A stretch of DNA of 46,732 nucleotides from Methylobacterium tarhaniae (GTDB lineage: Bacteria > Pseudomonadota > Alphaproteobacteria > Rhizobiales > Beijerinckiaceae). The notes under the pieces are model-generated. The model was not told the DNA's origin. It saw nothing but the letters and a program-made list of their open reading frames with translations, and did no database searches. Where the stretch lies: positions 1 to 46,732 of the forward strand of contig NZ_LABZ01000072.1 in the NCBI RefSeq assembly GCF_001043955.1, read 5' to 3'. How positions within the stretch are numbered: position 1 is the stretch's first letter; each line of letters begins with the position of its first letter. Below, piece after piece: positions 28,225 to 35,272 of the stretch. The position numbers were made by a program, and so were the translations under genes.

Positions 28225-28456
28225 CCCGATATCCGTTGTGCGACACGGTGAGGGAGGGTCGCAGTTCCGCAATCTCGACAGCGTCCTGGTGACCATCCCG
28301 GTCACGACCGACGACGGCGACGCGATCCCCGCCGGTACCAAGAGCACGATCGTCGGCATCTGGCGTGACGGCGCCGCATACGAAGTCGAATCCGCGCAGC
28401 CGCTCGGCGCCCTGGTCACGGTGGCGGTAGACGATCTCGCTCCCGTCTCGCCCTGA
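28199..28456 (+). CDS. DUF4926-like small protein
   Basis: 85 residues. The compact part (LDSVLVTIPVTTDDGDAIPA, GTKSTIVGIW, GAAYEVES, LVTVAVDDLAPV) follows the pattern of DUF4926, small beta-barrel proteins of unknown role often found near toxin-immunity or accessory loci. The annotated ATG overlaps the end of the broken lipoprotein gene and gives about 20 extra N-terminal residues. A GTG at 28238 and a GAGGGAGG stretch (28250-28257) suggest the true start may be further in, but no good start codon lies at the right distance. Confidence 0.6.
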   Translation: MKGSHSPTDPISVVRHGEGGSQFRNLDSVLVTIPVTTDDGDAIPAGTKSTIVGIWRDGAAYEVESAQPLGALVTVAVDDLAPVSP

Positions 28457-28468
28457 AGCGAGACCGCC

Positions 28469-29629
28469 ATGCCGATCCACCGCCTCGCCATCTCCGGCTA
28501 CCGCTCCTTGCGCGATAGCGTGCTCGGCCTCGACCGCCTGACCGTGGTGACGGGGGCCAATGGCAGCGGCAAGTCGAGCCTCTACCGCGCGTTGCGCCTC
28601 CTCGCCGAGGTCGCCCAAGGGCGGGCGATCCCGTCGCTCGCCCGGGAAGGGGGCTTTGCCTCGGCGCTCTGGGCCGGGCCGGAGATGTTCGGGCGCCAGG
28701 TCCTGTCCGGGGCGCGGCGGGTCGAAGGCACGGTGCGGCGACATCCGGTCGAGCTGAAGCTCGGCTTCTCGGACGACGGGTACGGCTACGCCATCGCGCT
28801 GGGCCTGCCGCCGCCGAGCTACGAGGGCACGTTCTTTTCCCAAGACCCCGAGATCAAGGCCGAGAGCGTCTGGACCGGGCCGATCGTCGGGCGGGCCAAC
28901 GTCTTCGCCGAGCGCCGCGGGCCGCTGGTGCGCCTGCGCGACGGCACCGGCAGCTGGACCGAGGCCTTTCGCGATCTCGCCGCCTTCGACAGCCTGATGA
29001 CCCACGGCGCCGATCCCCGCGATGCCCTCGACGTCCTGGTGCTCCGCGAGCGGATGCGGGCCTGGCGCTTCTACGACCATTTTCGCACCGACCGCGACGC
29101 GCCGGCGCGCCGGCCGCAGGTCGGCACCCGCACGCCGGTCCTGGCCGGCGACGGCGCCGACGTGGCGGCGGCGATCCGGACGATCATCGAGATCGGCGAC
29201 GGCGACGCCCTCGACGCGACCATCGCCGAGGCCTTCCCGGGCTCGACGCTGTCGGTCGCAGTCAGCGACGGGCAGTTCTCTCTGGAGCTACGCCAGCACG
29301 GGCTGCTGCGGCCACTGCGGGGGCCGGAACTCTCCGACGGAACCCTGCGCTACATCCTGCTCGCCGCAGCCCTGTTGTCGCCGCGCCCGCCCGAGCTGAT
29401 GGTGCTCAACGAGCCCGAGACCAGCCTGCATGCCGACCTGCTGGCGCCGCTGGCCGGGCTGATCGCGCGGGCGGCGCAGGACACGCAGGTCCTGGTGGTG
29501 TCGCACGCCGCCGCCCTGGTGGCGGCCCTGGAGCGGCAGGGGGCGGCCCGCATCACCCTGGAGAAGCGCCTCGGCGAGACCCTGGCGCCGGACCACGACC
29601 CGCCGTCCTGGGTCTGGCCGACGCGGTGA
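28469..29629 (+). CDS. AAA family ATPase, RecF/OLD-like (ABC-ATPase fold)
   Basis: 386-residue cytosolic ATPase. It opens IHRLAISGYRSLRDSVLGL, the typical start of RecF/OLD-type predicted ATPases, with Walker A GANGSGKSSLYRAL. Late in the chain come a signature-like ELSDGTLRYILLAAAL, Walker B LMVLNEPETSLHADL (with Asn before Glu where Asp is usual) and VLVVSHAAALVAAL with the switch histidine. The middle is helical and without the Toprim nuclease domain of OLD proteins. No nuclease partner is adjacent. The start is 12 bases after the DUF4926 gene. Family roles range from repair to phage defence; nothing here decides between them. Confidence 0.75.
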   Translation: MPIHRLAISGYRSLRDSVLGLDRLTVVTGANGSGKSSLYRALRLLAEVAQGRAIPSLAREGGFASALWAGPEMFGRQVLSGARRVEGTVRRHPVELKLGFSDDGYGYAIALGLPPPSYEGTFFSQDPEIKAESVWTGPIVGRANVFAERRGPLVRLRDGTGSWTEAFRDLAAFDSLMTHGADPRDALDVLVLRERMRAWRFYDHFRTDRDAPARRPQVGTRTPVLAGDGADVAAAIRTIIEIGDGDALDATIAEAFPGSTLSVAVSDGQFSLELRQHGLLRPLRGPELSDGTLRYILLAAALLSPRPPELMVLNEPETSLHADLLAPLAGLIARAAQDTQVLVVSHAAALVAALERQGAARITLEKRLGETLAPDHDPPSWVWPTR

Positions 29630-29630
29630 G

Positions 29631-30848
29631 TCACGCGGCCGCGAAGCGGCGCCCGCGCAGATGCGCGGCGAGCCGGCGCCGGCCCAGGCAGAAGGCGCCC
29701 GAGACGATCAGACAGTAAAGGCCCATCCCGGTCACGATCCCGGCAAACGGCACGCCGGCATCGATGAGCAGGCCCGACAGGAAGGGGCCGAGCGCCGTGC
29801 CGAGCACCATGATCGCCACGATGGCGCCGCGGATCGCCCCGAGATGGCGGGTGCCGTAGACCTCCGGCCACAGGGCGCCGAACAGGGTGAGCGAGATCCC
29901 GTCGGTGACGCCGTAGAGCAGCATGAAGGCGAAGGCGGCCCATGGCGCGCCGATCCCGCCGAGGATCAGGCAGGCGAGGCCGAACGGCACCAGGTAGAGG
30001 GGCAGCAGCGCGAGGCCTGAGAACCGGTCGACGAGGCGGCCGGCCACGAGCAGGAAGACGAGGGTCGCGACCGCGTAGGGCGGGAAGGCGGCAGCCAGGA
30101 CCTCCGGCGGCCAGCCCCGGCTCTCGGCGAGATGCGCCTGGTGGAAGAAGATCGTGTTGCCGATGAAGGAGGGCGGCAGCATCGCCAGGAGCAACAGGTA
30201 GAGGAACGGGTCGGCGAGGGCTTCAGCCCGGGTCGCCCCCGCGGCCGGCCCGGAGCGCGCGGTCTCCTCCGGCACCCGCTCGCGCCGCACGAGATGGCGG
30301 GCGAGGGGCAGGGCGACGAGGACCAGAAGCACCGCGATGCCGAGCCAGGGGCCGCGCCAGCCGAGGAACGCGGCGGCCGCGACGAAGCCGAGGGGCAGGC
30401 AGGCCTGGCCGGCATTGAGCCCGAGGGCGGCGAGCGACACCGCCCGGCCGCGCTCCGCCGAGAACCAGCGCCCCAGCAGCGTGTAGGCGGTCTGGAGCAT
30501 CAGCCCCTGGCCGGCGAGGCGGAGCAGGAACAGGCTCGAGGCCAGGATCGGGAGGTTCGGCGCGAGGGCGAGGCCGGCGGCCCCCGCCGCCAGCAGGCCG
30601 GCTGCGAGGCTCACCACCCGTTGCGCCGGCCAGCGGTCGATGAGCCCGCCGAGCCCGGCGAGCGCCAGGGCCGAGGCCAGGGTGACGCCGGCATAGAGCG
30701 CCCCGAAGGCCCCGTCCGACAGCCCGAATTCCCGCCGGATCGCCCCGCCCGACAGGGCGACCACGAAGGTCTGGCCGAAGCAGCCGCAGAACAGGAGCAG
30801 GAACCCGGCCGCGAGCCAGCGCAGGTTGGCCTTGAGGAAGGGGAGCAT
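29631..30848 (-). CDS. MFS transporter
   Basis: 405-residue permease with 12 hydrophobic segments. The loop after the second segment reads GGLIDRWPAQRV in place of the standard GxLaDRxGxRR, and AGRLVDRFSG marks the second half. Residue pattern resembles the MFS proteins of the carboxylate/OFA type, as for the gene at 3230. It is tail-to-tail with the ATPase gene, their stops one base apart. The start at 30848 is the ATG in front of the first membrane segment; the frame is open further upstream but that part looks non-coding. No strong ribosome site. Substrate unknown. Confidence 0.8.
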   Translation of the reverse strand: MLPFLKANLRWLAAGFLLLFCGCFGQTFVVALSGGAIRREFGLSDGAFGALYAGVTLASALALAGLGGLIDRWPAQRVVSLAAGLLAAGAAGLALAPNLPILASSLFLLRLAGQGLMLQTAYTLLGRWFSAERGRAVSLAALGLNAGQACLPLGFVAAAAFLGWRGPWLGIAVLLVLVALPLARHLVRRERVPEETARSGPAAGATRAEALADPFLYLLLLAMLPPSFIGNTIFFHQAHLAESRGWPPEVLAAAFPPYAVATLVFLLVAGRLVDRFSGLALLPLYLVPFGLACLILGGIGAPWAAFAFMLLYGVTDGISLTLFGALWPEVYGTRHLGAIRGAIVAIMVLGTALGPFLSGLLIDAGVPFAGIVTGMGLYCLIVSGAFCLGRRRLAAHLRGRRFAAA

Positions 30849-30965
30849 GGGGGTGGGCGTAGCGGAGGGATGGACCGCCCGCAACGACGACCTCCCCTGG
30901 TCGTCAGAAATTGTACGACCCTCCCGGGGCTGCAGCCTCAGCAGGCCCGCTTCCACCTCTCCGGG

Positions 30966-30999
30966 TCATTCCGGGGCCGCGCAGCGGAGCCCGGAATGA
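30966..30999. repeat. REP-like extragenic palindrome
   Basis: Arms TCATTCCGGG (30966-30975) and CCCGGAATGA (30990-30999) are perfect inverted repeats, with GCCGCGCAGCGGAG between them, which itself holds a smaller GCCGC/GCGG pairing. There is no T-run on either side, so a terminator is unlikely. It lies between the divergently oriented start of the MFS gene and the end of the catalase-like gene. Similar sequences occur widely between genes in Rhizobiales (from memory). Confidence 0.55.
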
Positions 31000-31096
31000 C
31001 ATGGCGGGTGTCAAACCTGTCGGAGACGATCGGCCGAACGGGCTGTGATCTCGACGTGCGGCCCGATATCCTGCCGGGCTGCACGCGCTCCATTGC

Positions 31097-32086
31097 TCAC
31101 TGCGACCGGCGGCCGAACGAGATCGCGTAGGCCTGGACCCGGGCGTCGATCAGCGGGTCGTCGGAGACCTCGACGCCCTCCGGCAGGTTGTTGGGCATGA
31201 ACAGCAGCGCCTTCTCGGCGGTCTGGCTGTCGGGCACCGCCTTGGTCAGGGTCAGGGTGCCGAGATCGACGAGCCGCCGGTCCTCAGGCCACGGCACCGT
31301 CGAGTCCTTCGTCGGATCGCCCGGCTGGGCGATCTGGGCCAGCACCCGGAACGCCACGGGCTCCTTGGCGAGCCGCGCCGGCAGCTCCTCGACGAGGTAG
31401 TTCGGGCCCTTGGCCCTGGCGTCGTCGGCGCTCAGGATCTCCTCGCCGGCCACCGGCACGATGCGGTAGCGGAAGGCGTTCCGCTTGCCGGCGGCGTCGA
31501 CCAGCACGAAGGCGTTGACGCCGTGATAGACCTGGCGGGCGAAGCTCGACGGGGTCCTGGCGGTGGCGAGCGCCTTCGGGGCGGCCGGATGCGCCGCCAT
31601 GAACTGCTCGACCGGGGTGGGCTTCGGCGCGTCGGGGCCGCTCCTGGTGATCGCCACCAGGAGATCGCGGAATTCCTCGCCGGTCGCGACGGGGAAGAAC
31701 TTCAGCGAGTTGGTGACGACGTCCATCTCGGAGCCGTCGGCGGGCTTGAACTTGATCGACAGGCCGTGCGGGTTGGCCTCCAGCGCGCCGTCCGGAATCT
31801 GCGGCAGGCCGGTCGCGTCGGAGAAGCGCACGGTCACCGGCACGGCGGCGCCGGAGAACACGCTCGCCTTGCTCAAGGCGGCAGCGTCCTTCGACGGGGT
31901 GAAGCGGCCCTCCACCACCACGCCCTTGGCGTGGTTCGAGCGCTTGCCCGGATGGTCGCCGAAGATCTTGGTCATGGCCGCGATGGTCTGCTCGGCCGTG
32001 GTCGCGGCGTCCTGCGCGAGGGCGGGCGCGGCGGCGAGCGTCAGCACGGCGCCGAGCAGCGCGCCCCGGATCGTGGCGTGGGTCAT
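31097..32086 (-). CDS. Periplasmic catalase-family peroxidase
   Basis: 329-residue haem enzyme of the short catalase branch. A signal peptide (MTHATIRGALLGAVLTLAAA, cleavage after ALA) directs it to the periplasm. The distal side shows NHAKGVVVEGRF with the conserved histidine and SGAAVPVTVRFSD; then NPHGLSIKF; the proximal tyrosine is probably the one in QAYAISFGRR near the end, with its conserved arginines. Compared with monofunctional catalases the flavodoxin-like and wrapping parts are missing, typical for this branch, which usually acts as an organic peroxidase. GGGGATC precedes the ATG at 32086. It may protect the periplasm from peroxide. Confidence 0.85.
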   Translation of the reverse strand: MTHATIRGALLGAVLTLAAAPALAQDAATTAEQTIAAMTKIFGDHPGKRSNHAKGVVVEGRFTPSKDAAALSKASVFSGAAVPVTVRFSDATGLPQIPDGALEANPHGLSIKFKPADGSEMDVVTNSLKFFPVATGEEFRDLLVAITRSGPDAPKPTPVEQFMAAHPAAPKALATARTPSSFARQVYHGVNAFVLVDAAGKRNAFRYRIVPVAGEEILSADDARAKGPNYLVEELPARLAKEPVAFRVLAQIAQPGDPTKDSTVPWPEDRRLVDLGTLTLTKAVPDSQTAEKALLFMPNNLPEGVEVSDDPLIDARVQAYAISFGRRSQ

Positions 32087-32178
32087 GGTCGGTGATCCCC
32101 TCACAGGGCCGAGTCGGCCCGACCCGACATGATCCGACCGTTCGATTGCGCGCAAGCGATCGGCGATTCAAAACTTCG

Positions 32179-32799
32179 TCAAGTTCCAATCTGGCGCGCA
32201 AGCTCCGGTCCGTGCGCAAGTTGTCCCTGGGCAAGCTGTCCCTGGGCAAGCTGTCCATGGGCAAGCTGTCCATGGGATGGTGCCGGCAGCCGCTTGTGCA
32301 TGAAGGTGCAGGGCTCCGGGACGCCCTCCGGCGAGCAGGCATAGTCGGGCACGACGCCGGTGACGGCGTAGCCGAGGGAGCGATACAGCGCCTCTCCGGC
32401 ATCGTCGGCCCGCGTGTCGAGGATCAGGAGCGAGCGCCCCTCGGCCAGGGCCAGCTCCTCGGCAGCGAGCATCAGCGCCCGGCCGAGGCCGCGGCGGCGC
32501 GCAACCGGATGGACCAGCACCTTGGTGATCTCGGCCCGGTGGCGGCCGTTCGGCGGACCGGCGAGGCCGACCTGGGTGCTGCCGAGGATCCGCCCCTCAT
32601 GACGCGCCACCAGCAGCCGGCGCGCGCCGCCGCGCAGGGCCGGCAGCCCCTCGCGCCAGAACGCCTCGGCCTCGGGCAGACCGAATGGCAGCACGAAGCC
32701 GATGCTGGCCCCGTCGAGCACGCAGGCATGGAGGAGCGCGGCGAGGTCCGGCAGGGCGGCCTCGGCCTCGGCGGGGGAGAGGGTCTCGATCGATGTCAT
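32179..32799 (-). CDS. GNAT acetyltransferase with a repeat-derived C-terminal tail
   Basis: 206-residue acetyltransferase. The GNAT core covers about 1-170: beta-4 strand ITKVLVHPVARRRGLGRAL with the acetyl-CoA loop, then ILDTRADDAGEALYRSLGYA. The last 30 residues are repeats of HGQLA/QGQLA translated from a 15-base tandem repeat, beyond the normal end of the domain (PCTFMHKRL). GGGAGGT precedes the ATG. It lies 46 bases behind a cupin-type XRE regulator in the same direction, a common pairing, so both are probably co-transcribed. Acceptor substrate unknown. Confidence 0.87.
   Translation of the reverse strand: MTSIETLSPAEAEAALPDLAALLHACVLDGASIGFVLPFGLPEAEAFWREGLPALRGGARRLLVARHEGRILGSTQVGLAGPPNGRHRAEITKVLVHPVARRRGLGRALMLAAEELALAEGRSLLILDTRADDAGEALYRSLGYAVTGVVPDYACSPEGVPEPCTFMHKRLPAPSHGQLAHGQLAQGQLAQGQLAHGPELARQIGT
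32221..32277 (-). repeat. 15-base tandem repeat at the end of the GNAT gene
   Basis: Units on the plus strand: TTGTCCCTGGGCAAG (32221-32235), CTGTCCCTGGGCAAG (32236-32250), CTGTCCATGGGCAAG (32251-32265) and a partial fourth (32266-32277). Units differ by one base each. A more diverged copy, CGTGCGCAAG, precedes them. On the coding strand each unit gives five residues, so copy number changes stay in frame. Confidence 0.92.
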
Positions 32800-32845
32800 G
32801 GCTTGGACCTCCCGGCTGCGCGGATGGCGAGGCTCATGCGCGGAC

Positions 32846-33442
32846 TCAGGGCCGGCAGATCGCGATGAGGTAGCGGGCCTCCGGGCCCGGACAGGAGAAG
32901 CGCGAGGCGCCGGCGAGCTGGTAGCGCAGGCAATCCCCCGGCGAGAGGGCGTGGGCGACGCCGTCGAGGGTGAGGTCGAGCCGGCCCTCCAGCATCCAGA
33001 GGTGATGCTCGAGGCCGCCGACCGGCGGCGCGGCATAGGAAATGGCCGCCCCCTCCGGCAGGGTGCCGAGGACCATCTCGGCGGAGAAGCCCTTGGCCGG
33101 GGGCGAGACGCCGCGGCGGCGGAATCCGGTCTCGGGATCGACCCAGACGCTCTGCTCGTCGTGGCGCACAAGCCGGGCCGGATCGGCCTCGACCTCGGCC
33201 AGCAGCCGCGACATCGGCCGGCCATAGACGGTGCAGAGCCGGCCGAGCAGCGAGGCGGTCGGGCTGGTCTCGCCGCGCTCCAGCCGCGACAGGGTCGCCC
33301 GGCTGATGCCGCTCGCCTGCGCGAGCGCGTCGAGGGACAGGCCGTGCTCCTGGCGCAAGGAGGCGAGGCGGGCGGCGAGGCGCAGGTCGATATCCGAGGC
33401 CTGAGCGTCGGGCACGGAATCGAATGGGAGAACATCTCTCAT
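32846..33442 (-). CDS. XRE-family regulator with C-terminal cupin domain
   Basis: 198-residue repressor-type regulator. HTH at about 25-75: LAARLASLRQEHGLSLDALA, QASGISRATLSRLERGETSP. Cupin beta barrel at about 115-195 (GGLEHHLWMLEGRLDLTLDG, LSPGDCLRYQLAG) which should bind a small ligand; the HH pair could hold a metal. Such proteins control genes of amine or amino acid metabolism and are often paired with a GNAT enzyme, as here. The ATG at 33442 has GAGAGAA upstream, inside an inverted repeat that may be the operator, suggesting autorepression. Confidence 0.9.
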   Translation of the reverse strand: MRDVLPFDSVPDAQASDIDLRLAARLASLRQEHGLSLDALAQASGISRATLSRLERGETSPTASLLGRLCTVYGRPMSRLLAEVEADPARLVRHDEQSVWVDPETGFRRRGVSPPAKGFSAEMVLGTLPEGAAISYAAPPVGGLEHHLWMLEGRLDLTLDGVAHALSPGDCLRYQLAGASRFSCPGPEARYLIAICRP

Positions 33443-33457
33443 GAACGAGAAATTCTC
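33428..33457. promoter_or_regulatory. Two GAGA/TCTC inverted repeats around the XRE-cupin start
   Basis: GAGAA-A-TTCTC (33447-33457) is a perfect palindrome just upstream of the start codon, and GAGA-ACATC-TCTC (33428-33440) lies within the first codons. Centres are about 18 bases apart, close to two helical turns. This is where an autorepressor of the XRE type would bind; the assignment is an inference. Confidence 0.45.
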
Positions 33458-33516
33458 TCACATACGGACGGCGGTCAAGCCCGGCCGTATCGCATCTCTC
33501 TCTGGGGAGGGCGCCC

Positions 33517-34347
33517 TCAGCGCTCCCGCCGCTTCACCGCGACCCAGGCCGCCTCCATCGCCGCGAGGCCGGCCTCCCTCAGGGTGTGGCCGTCCTTCGT
33601 CACCTCCGCCTCCATCGCCGAGAAGCGGCGCTGGAACTTCAGGTTCGCCCGCCGCAGGGCCTCCTCCGGATCGACGCCCGCGTGGCGGGCGAGGTTGGCG
33701 ACCGAGAACAGCAGGTCGCCGATCTCCTCGGCCACCGCCTCCGGCCCTTCCCCGGCCAGAGCCTGCGCCACCTCGTCGGTCTCCTCGCGCACCTTGGCGA
33801 TGACCTCCGCGGCGTCCGGCCAGTCGAAGCCGACGGAGGCCGCCTTGCGCGAGATTTTTTCCGCCCGGGCGAGGGCGGGCAACGCCAGGGGCACGCCGGC
33901 GAGCGTGCCGGTGGCCGTGTCCTCGGGCTCGGATCCGCCCGCCCGGGTCTTGTCGCGCGCCGCCTTGGCGGCGCGCTCCTCAGCCTTGATCGCCGCCCAT
34001 TGGGCATTCACCGCGTCGGGGTCGAGGCCGCGGACCTCGCCGAAGATGTGGGGGTGGCGGCGCACCATCTTGTCGGCGATGGCGGTGGCGACGTCGTCGA
34101 AGGCGAAGGTGCCGGCCTCCTCGGCGATCCGGGCCTGGAACACGACCTGGAACAGCAGGTCGCCGAGCTCGTCGCGCAGCTCCTCCGGGTCGCCGGCATC
34201 CACCGCCTCGGCGACCTCGTAGGCCTCCTCGATCGTGTAGGGGACGATGCTGGCATGGGTCTGCGCCAGGTCCCAGGGACAGCCGCCCTCCGGGTCGCGC
34301 AAGGACGCCATGATTCCGAGAAGCCGCGCGATCGGGGTGGTGCTCAT
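33517..34347 (-). CDS. mazG: Nucleoside triphosphate pyrophosphohydrolase MazG
   Basis: 276-residue house-cleaning enzyme that hydrolyses NTPs and dNTPs to monophosphates. Two MazG domains are seen: the first with CPWDLAQTHASIVPYTIEEA and the metal-binding EELRDELGDLLFQVVF, the second with EETDEVAQAL and EEIGDLLFSVANLARH. A KEYxF-like central segment RRHPHIFG is present. ATG at 34347 lies before MSTTPIARLL; the open frame continues upstream but into non-coding sequence. Length is typical for full MazG. Confidence 0.94.
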   Translation of the reverse strand: MSTTPIARLLGIMASLRDPEGGCPWDLAQTHASIVPYTIEEAYEVAEAVDAGDPEELRDELGDLLFQVVFQARIAEEAGTFAFDDVATAIADKMVRRHPHIFGEVRGLDPDAVNAQWAAIKAEERAAKAARDKTRAGGSEPEDTATGTLAGVPLALPALARAEKISRKAASVGFDWPDAAEVIAKVREETDEVAQALAGEGPEAVAEEIGDLLFSVANLARHAGVDPEEALRRANLKFQRRFSAMEAEVTKDGHTLREAGLAAMEAAWVAVKRRER

Positions 34348-34657
34348 GGTCGCTCGCCATCCGCCCGCGCCGCACCCGGCGGCGCCGTCAGCCCGCTCAT
34401 AGGCGCCCCGGGGCGCCCGGGGAAGCACCCGCGCCGGCGGGGCAGGGGCCTGATATTCCTCGCTTATTCCGTAAATTCCAACGCTGCGTCGATTGTATCC
34501 AATCCGCGCCGAAGGCGCGCCATGGCGTTCTTCAAAACGAACCCTCTCTCGGGCCTATAGGTGACTTATCAGTCATGGAGTCTCAGAGAGTCAGTTATGT
34601 GGATTATATGGAGGGGCAAATTCCACTGACGTGACAACGGTTTGTCGGGTGGTTGCG

Positions 34658-34880
34658 CATACGGGTCTGCGTGGACCGGCATCGGACTCTGCGTGGAGGC
34701 GCATGGGATTCTGCGGGGATTCCGGGGGTTCGCGCATCGGATTCGGCGTGGCCGCGCATCGGATTCGGCGTCGAGCCCCGCCCAAGCCCTCGGAAACCGG
34801 CCGGTTTCGCGCCGCCCCCGCGTATCGAACTCTGCGCAGGCCGCGATCCCTCGATCCGGCCCCGTATCGAACTCTGCGCC
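34658..34880 (+). repeat. Seven iteron-like repeats, consensus near CATCGGATTCTGCGTG
   Basis: Copies begin at 34658, 34680, 34702, 34735, 34757, 34823 and 34865, each 16 bases long. Starts are 22, 22, 33, 22, 66 and 42 bases apart, so most lie on one helix face in steps of 11. Copies 4 and 5 differ only at the last base; copies 6 and 7 share TATCGAACTCTGCGC. All have one orientation. They precede a RepA-type gene, as binding sites of the initiator would. Confidence 0.8.
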
Positions 34881-34909
34881 GTGCCGCCCACCGCCCGTCC
34901 ACCGGCTCG

Positions 34910-34985
34910 CCCACAGGCTCCGGCCGGGCCCGGCCACCGCCTGTCCCGGACCGGCCCACAGGGCCGTGCACAGGCCGCCCACAGG
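34910..34985 (+). repeat. CCCACAGG motif repeats
   Basis: CCCACAGG occurs at 34910-34917, 34955-34962 and 34978-34985, and CACAGG again at 34969-34974. They lie between the iterons and repA. CACAG is the last half of a relaxed DnaA box, but the full box is not present. Confidence 0.45.
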
Positions 34986-35117
34986 CCCGGGGAGGGCAGG
35001 GGCATCCCATCCGCCGAAACGGGGCGGCGGGCTCCTGCGGGGCTTCCGGCGGCTCCCACGGGCCTCGCGGCGGGCAGGCATCGGAAGCCTGGCGGGAATC
35101 CTGGTGGGAGTGCTGGC

Positions 35118-35167
35118 GGGATAACGGGCGGGATAACGGGGACGAGTCGTGGGAATCTTGGGATAAC
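35118..35167 (+). repeat. Three GGGATAAC motifs before repA
   Basis: GGGATAAC at 35118-35125, 35130-35137 and 35160-35167; the first two are in a 12-base tandem repeat GCGGGATAACGG. The last ends about 105 bases before the repA ATG. A second class of initiator or autoregulation site is a possible explanation. Confidence 0.5.
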
Positions 35168-35272
35168 CCATCCCCGACCCCGGAATCCCGGGATCGGAAT
35201 CGTGCATGAAGGTTTGGACCCATCACCGGCGGGGAGCGCCGCAGGCAAGGTCGTCAGGCAAGATCGCAAGGC

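Larger units (their letters stand above)
34561..35272. other. Probable plasmid-type replication origin upstream of repA
   Basis: About 710 bases without a supported gene, packed with repeats. In order: a perfect dyad TGACT-TATC-AGTCA (34562-34575), an AT-rich stretch (34595-34625) with TGTGGATTA, one base off a DnaA box (34598-34606), seven iteron-like repeats (34658-34880), four CACAGG motifs (34910-34985), then three GGGATAAC motifs (35118-35167), then repA. This is the arrangement of an iteron-controlled replicon. Whether it can still fire in a chromosome is not visible. Confidence 0.6.

Noticed and set aside
28469..29629. RecF/OLD-like ATPase as part of a defence system
   Set aside because: No nuclease, helicase or toxin partner next to it, and no Toprim domain. 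Context (MFS, DUF4926) gives no support.
34569..35226. Minus- and plus-strand frames across the iteron region with repeated RIRCA/ASDSA-type peptides
   Set aside because: The peptide repeats only mirror the DNA repeats; no ribosome site or family. The repeats are better explained as iterons.
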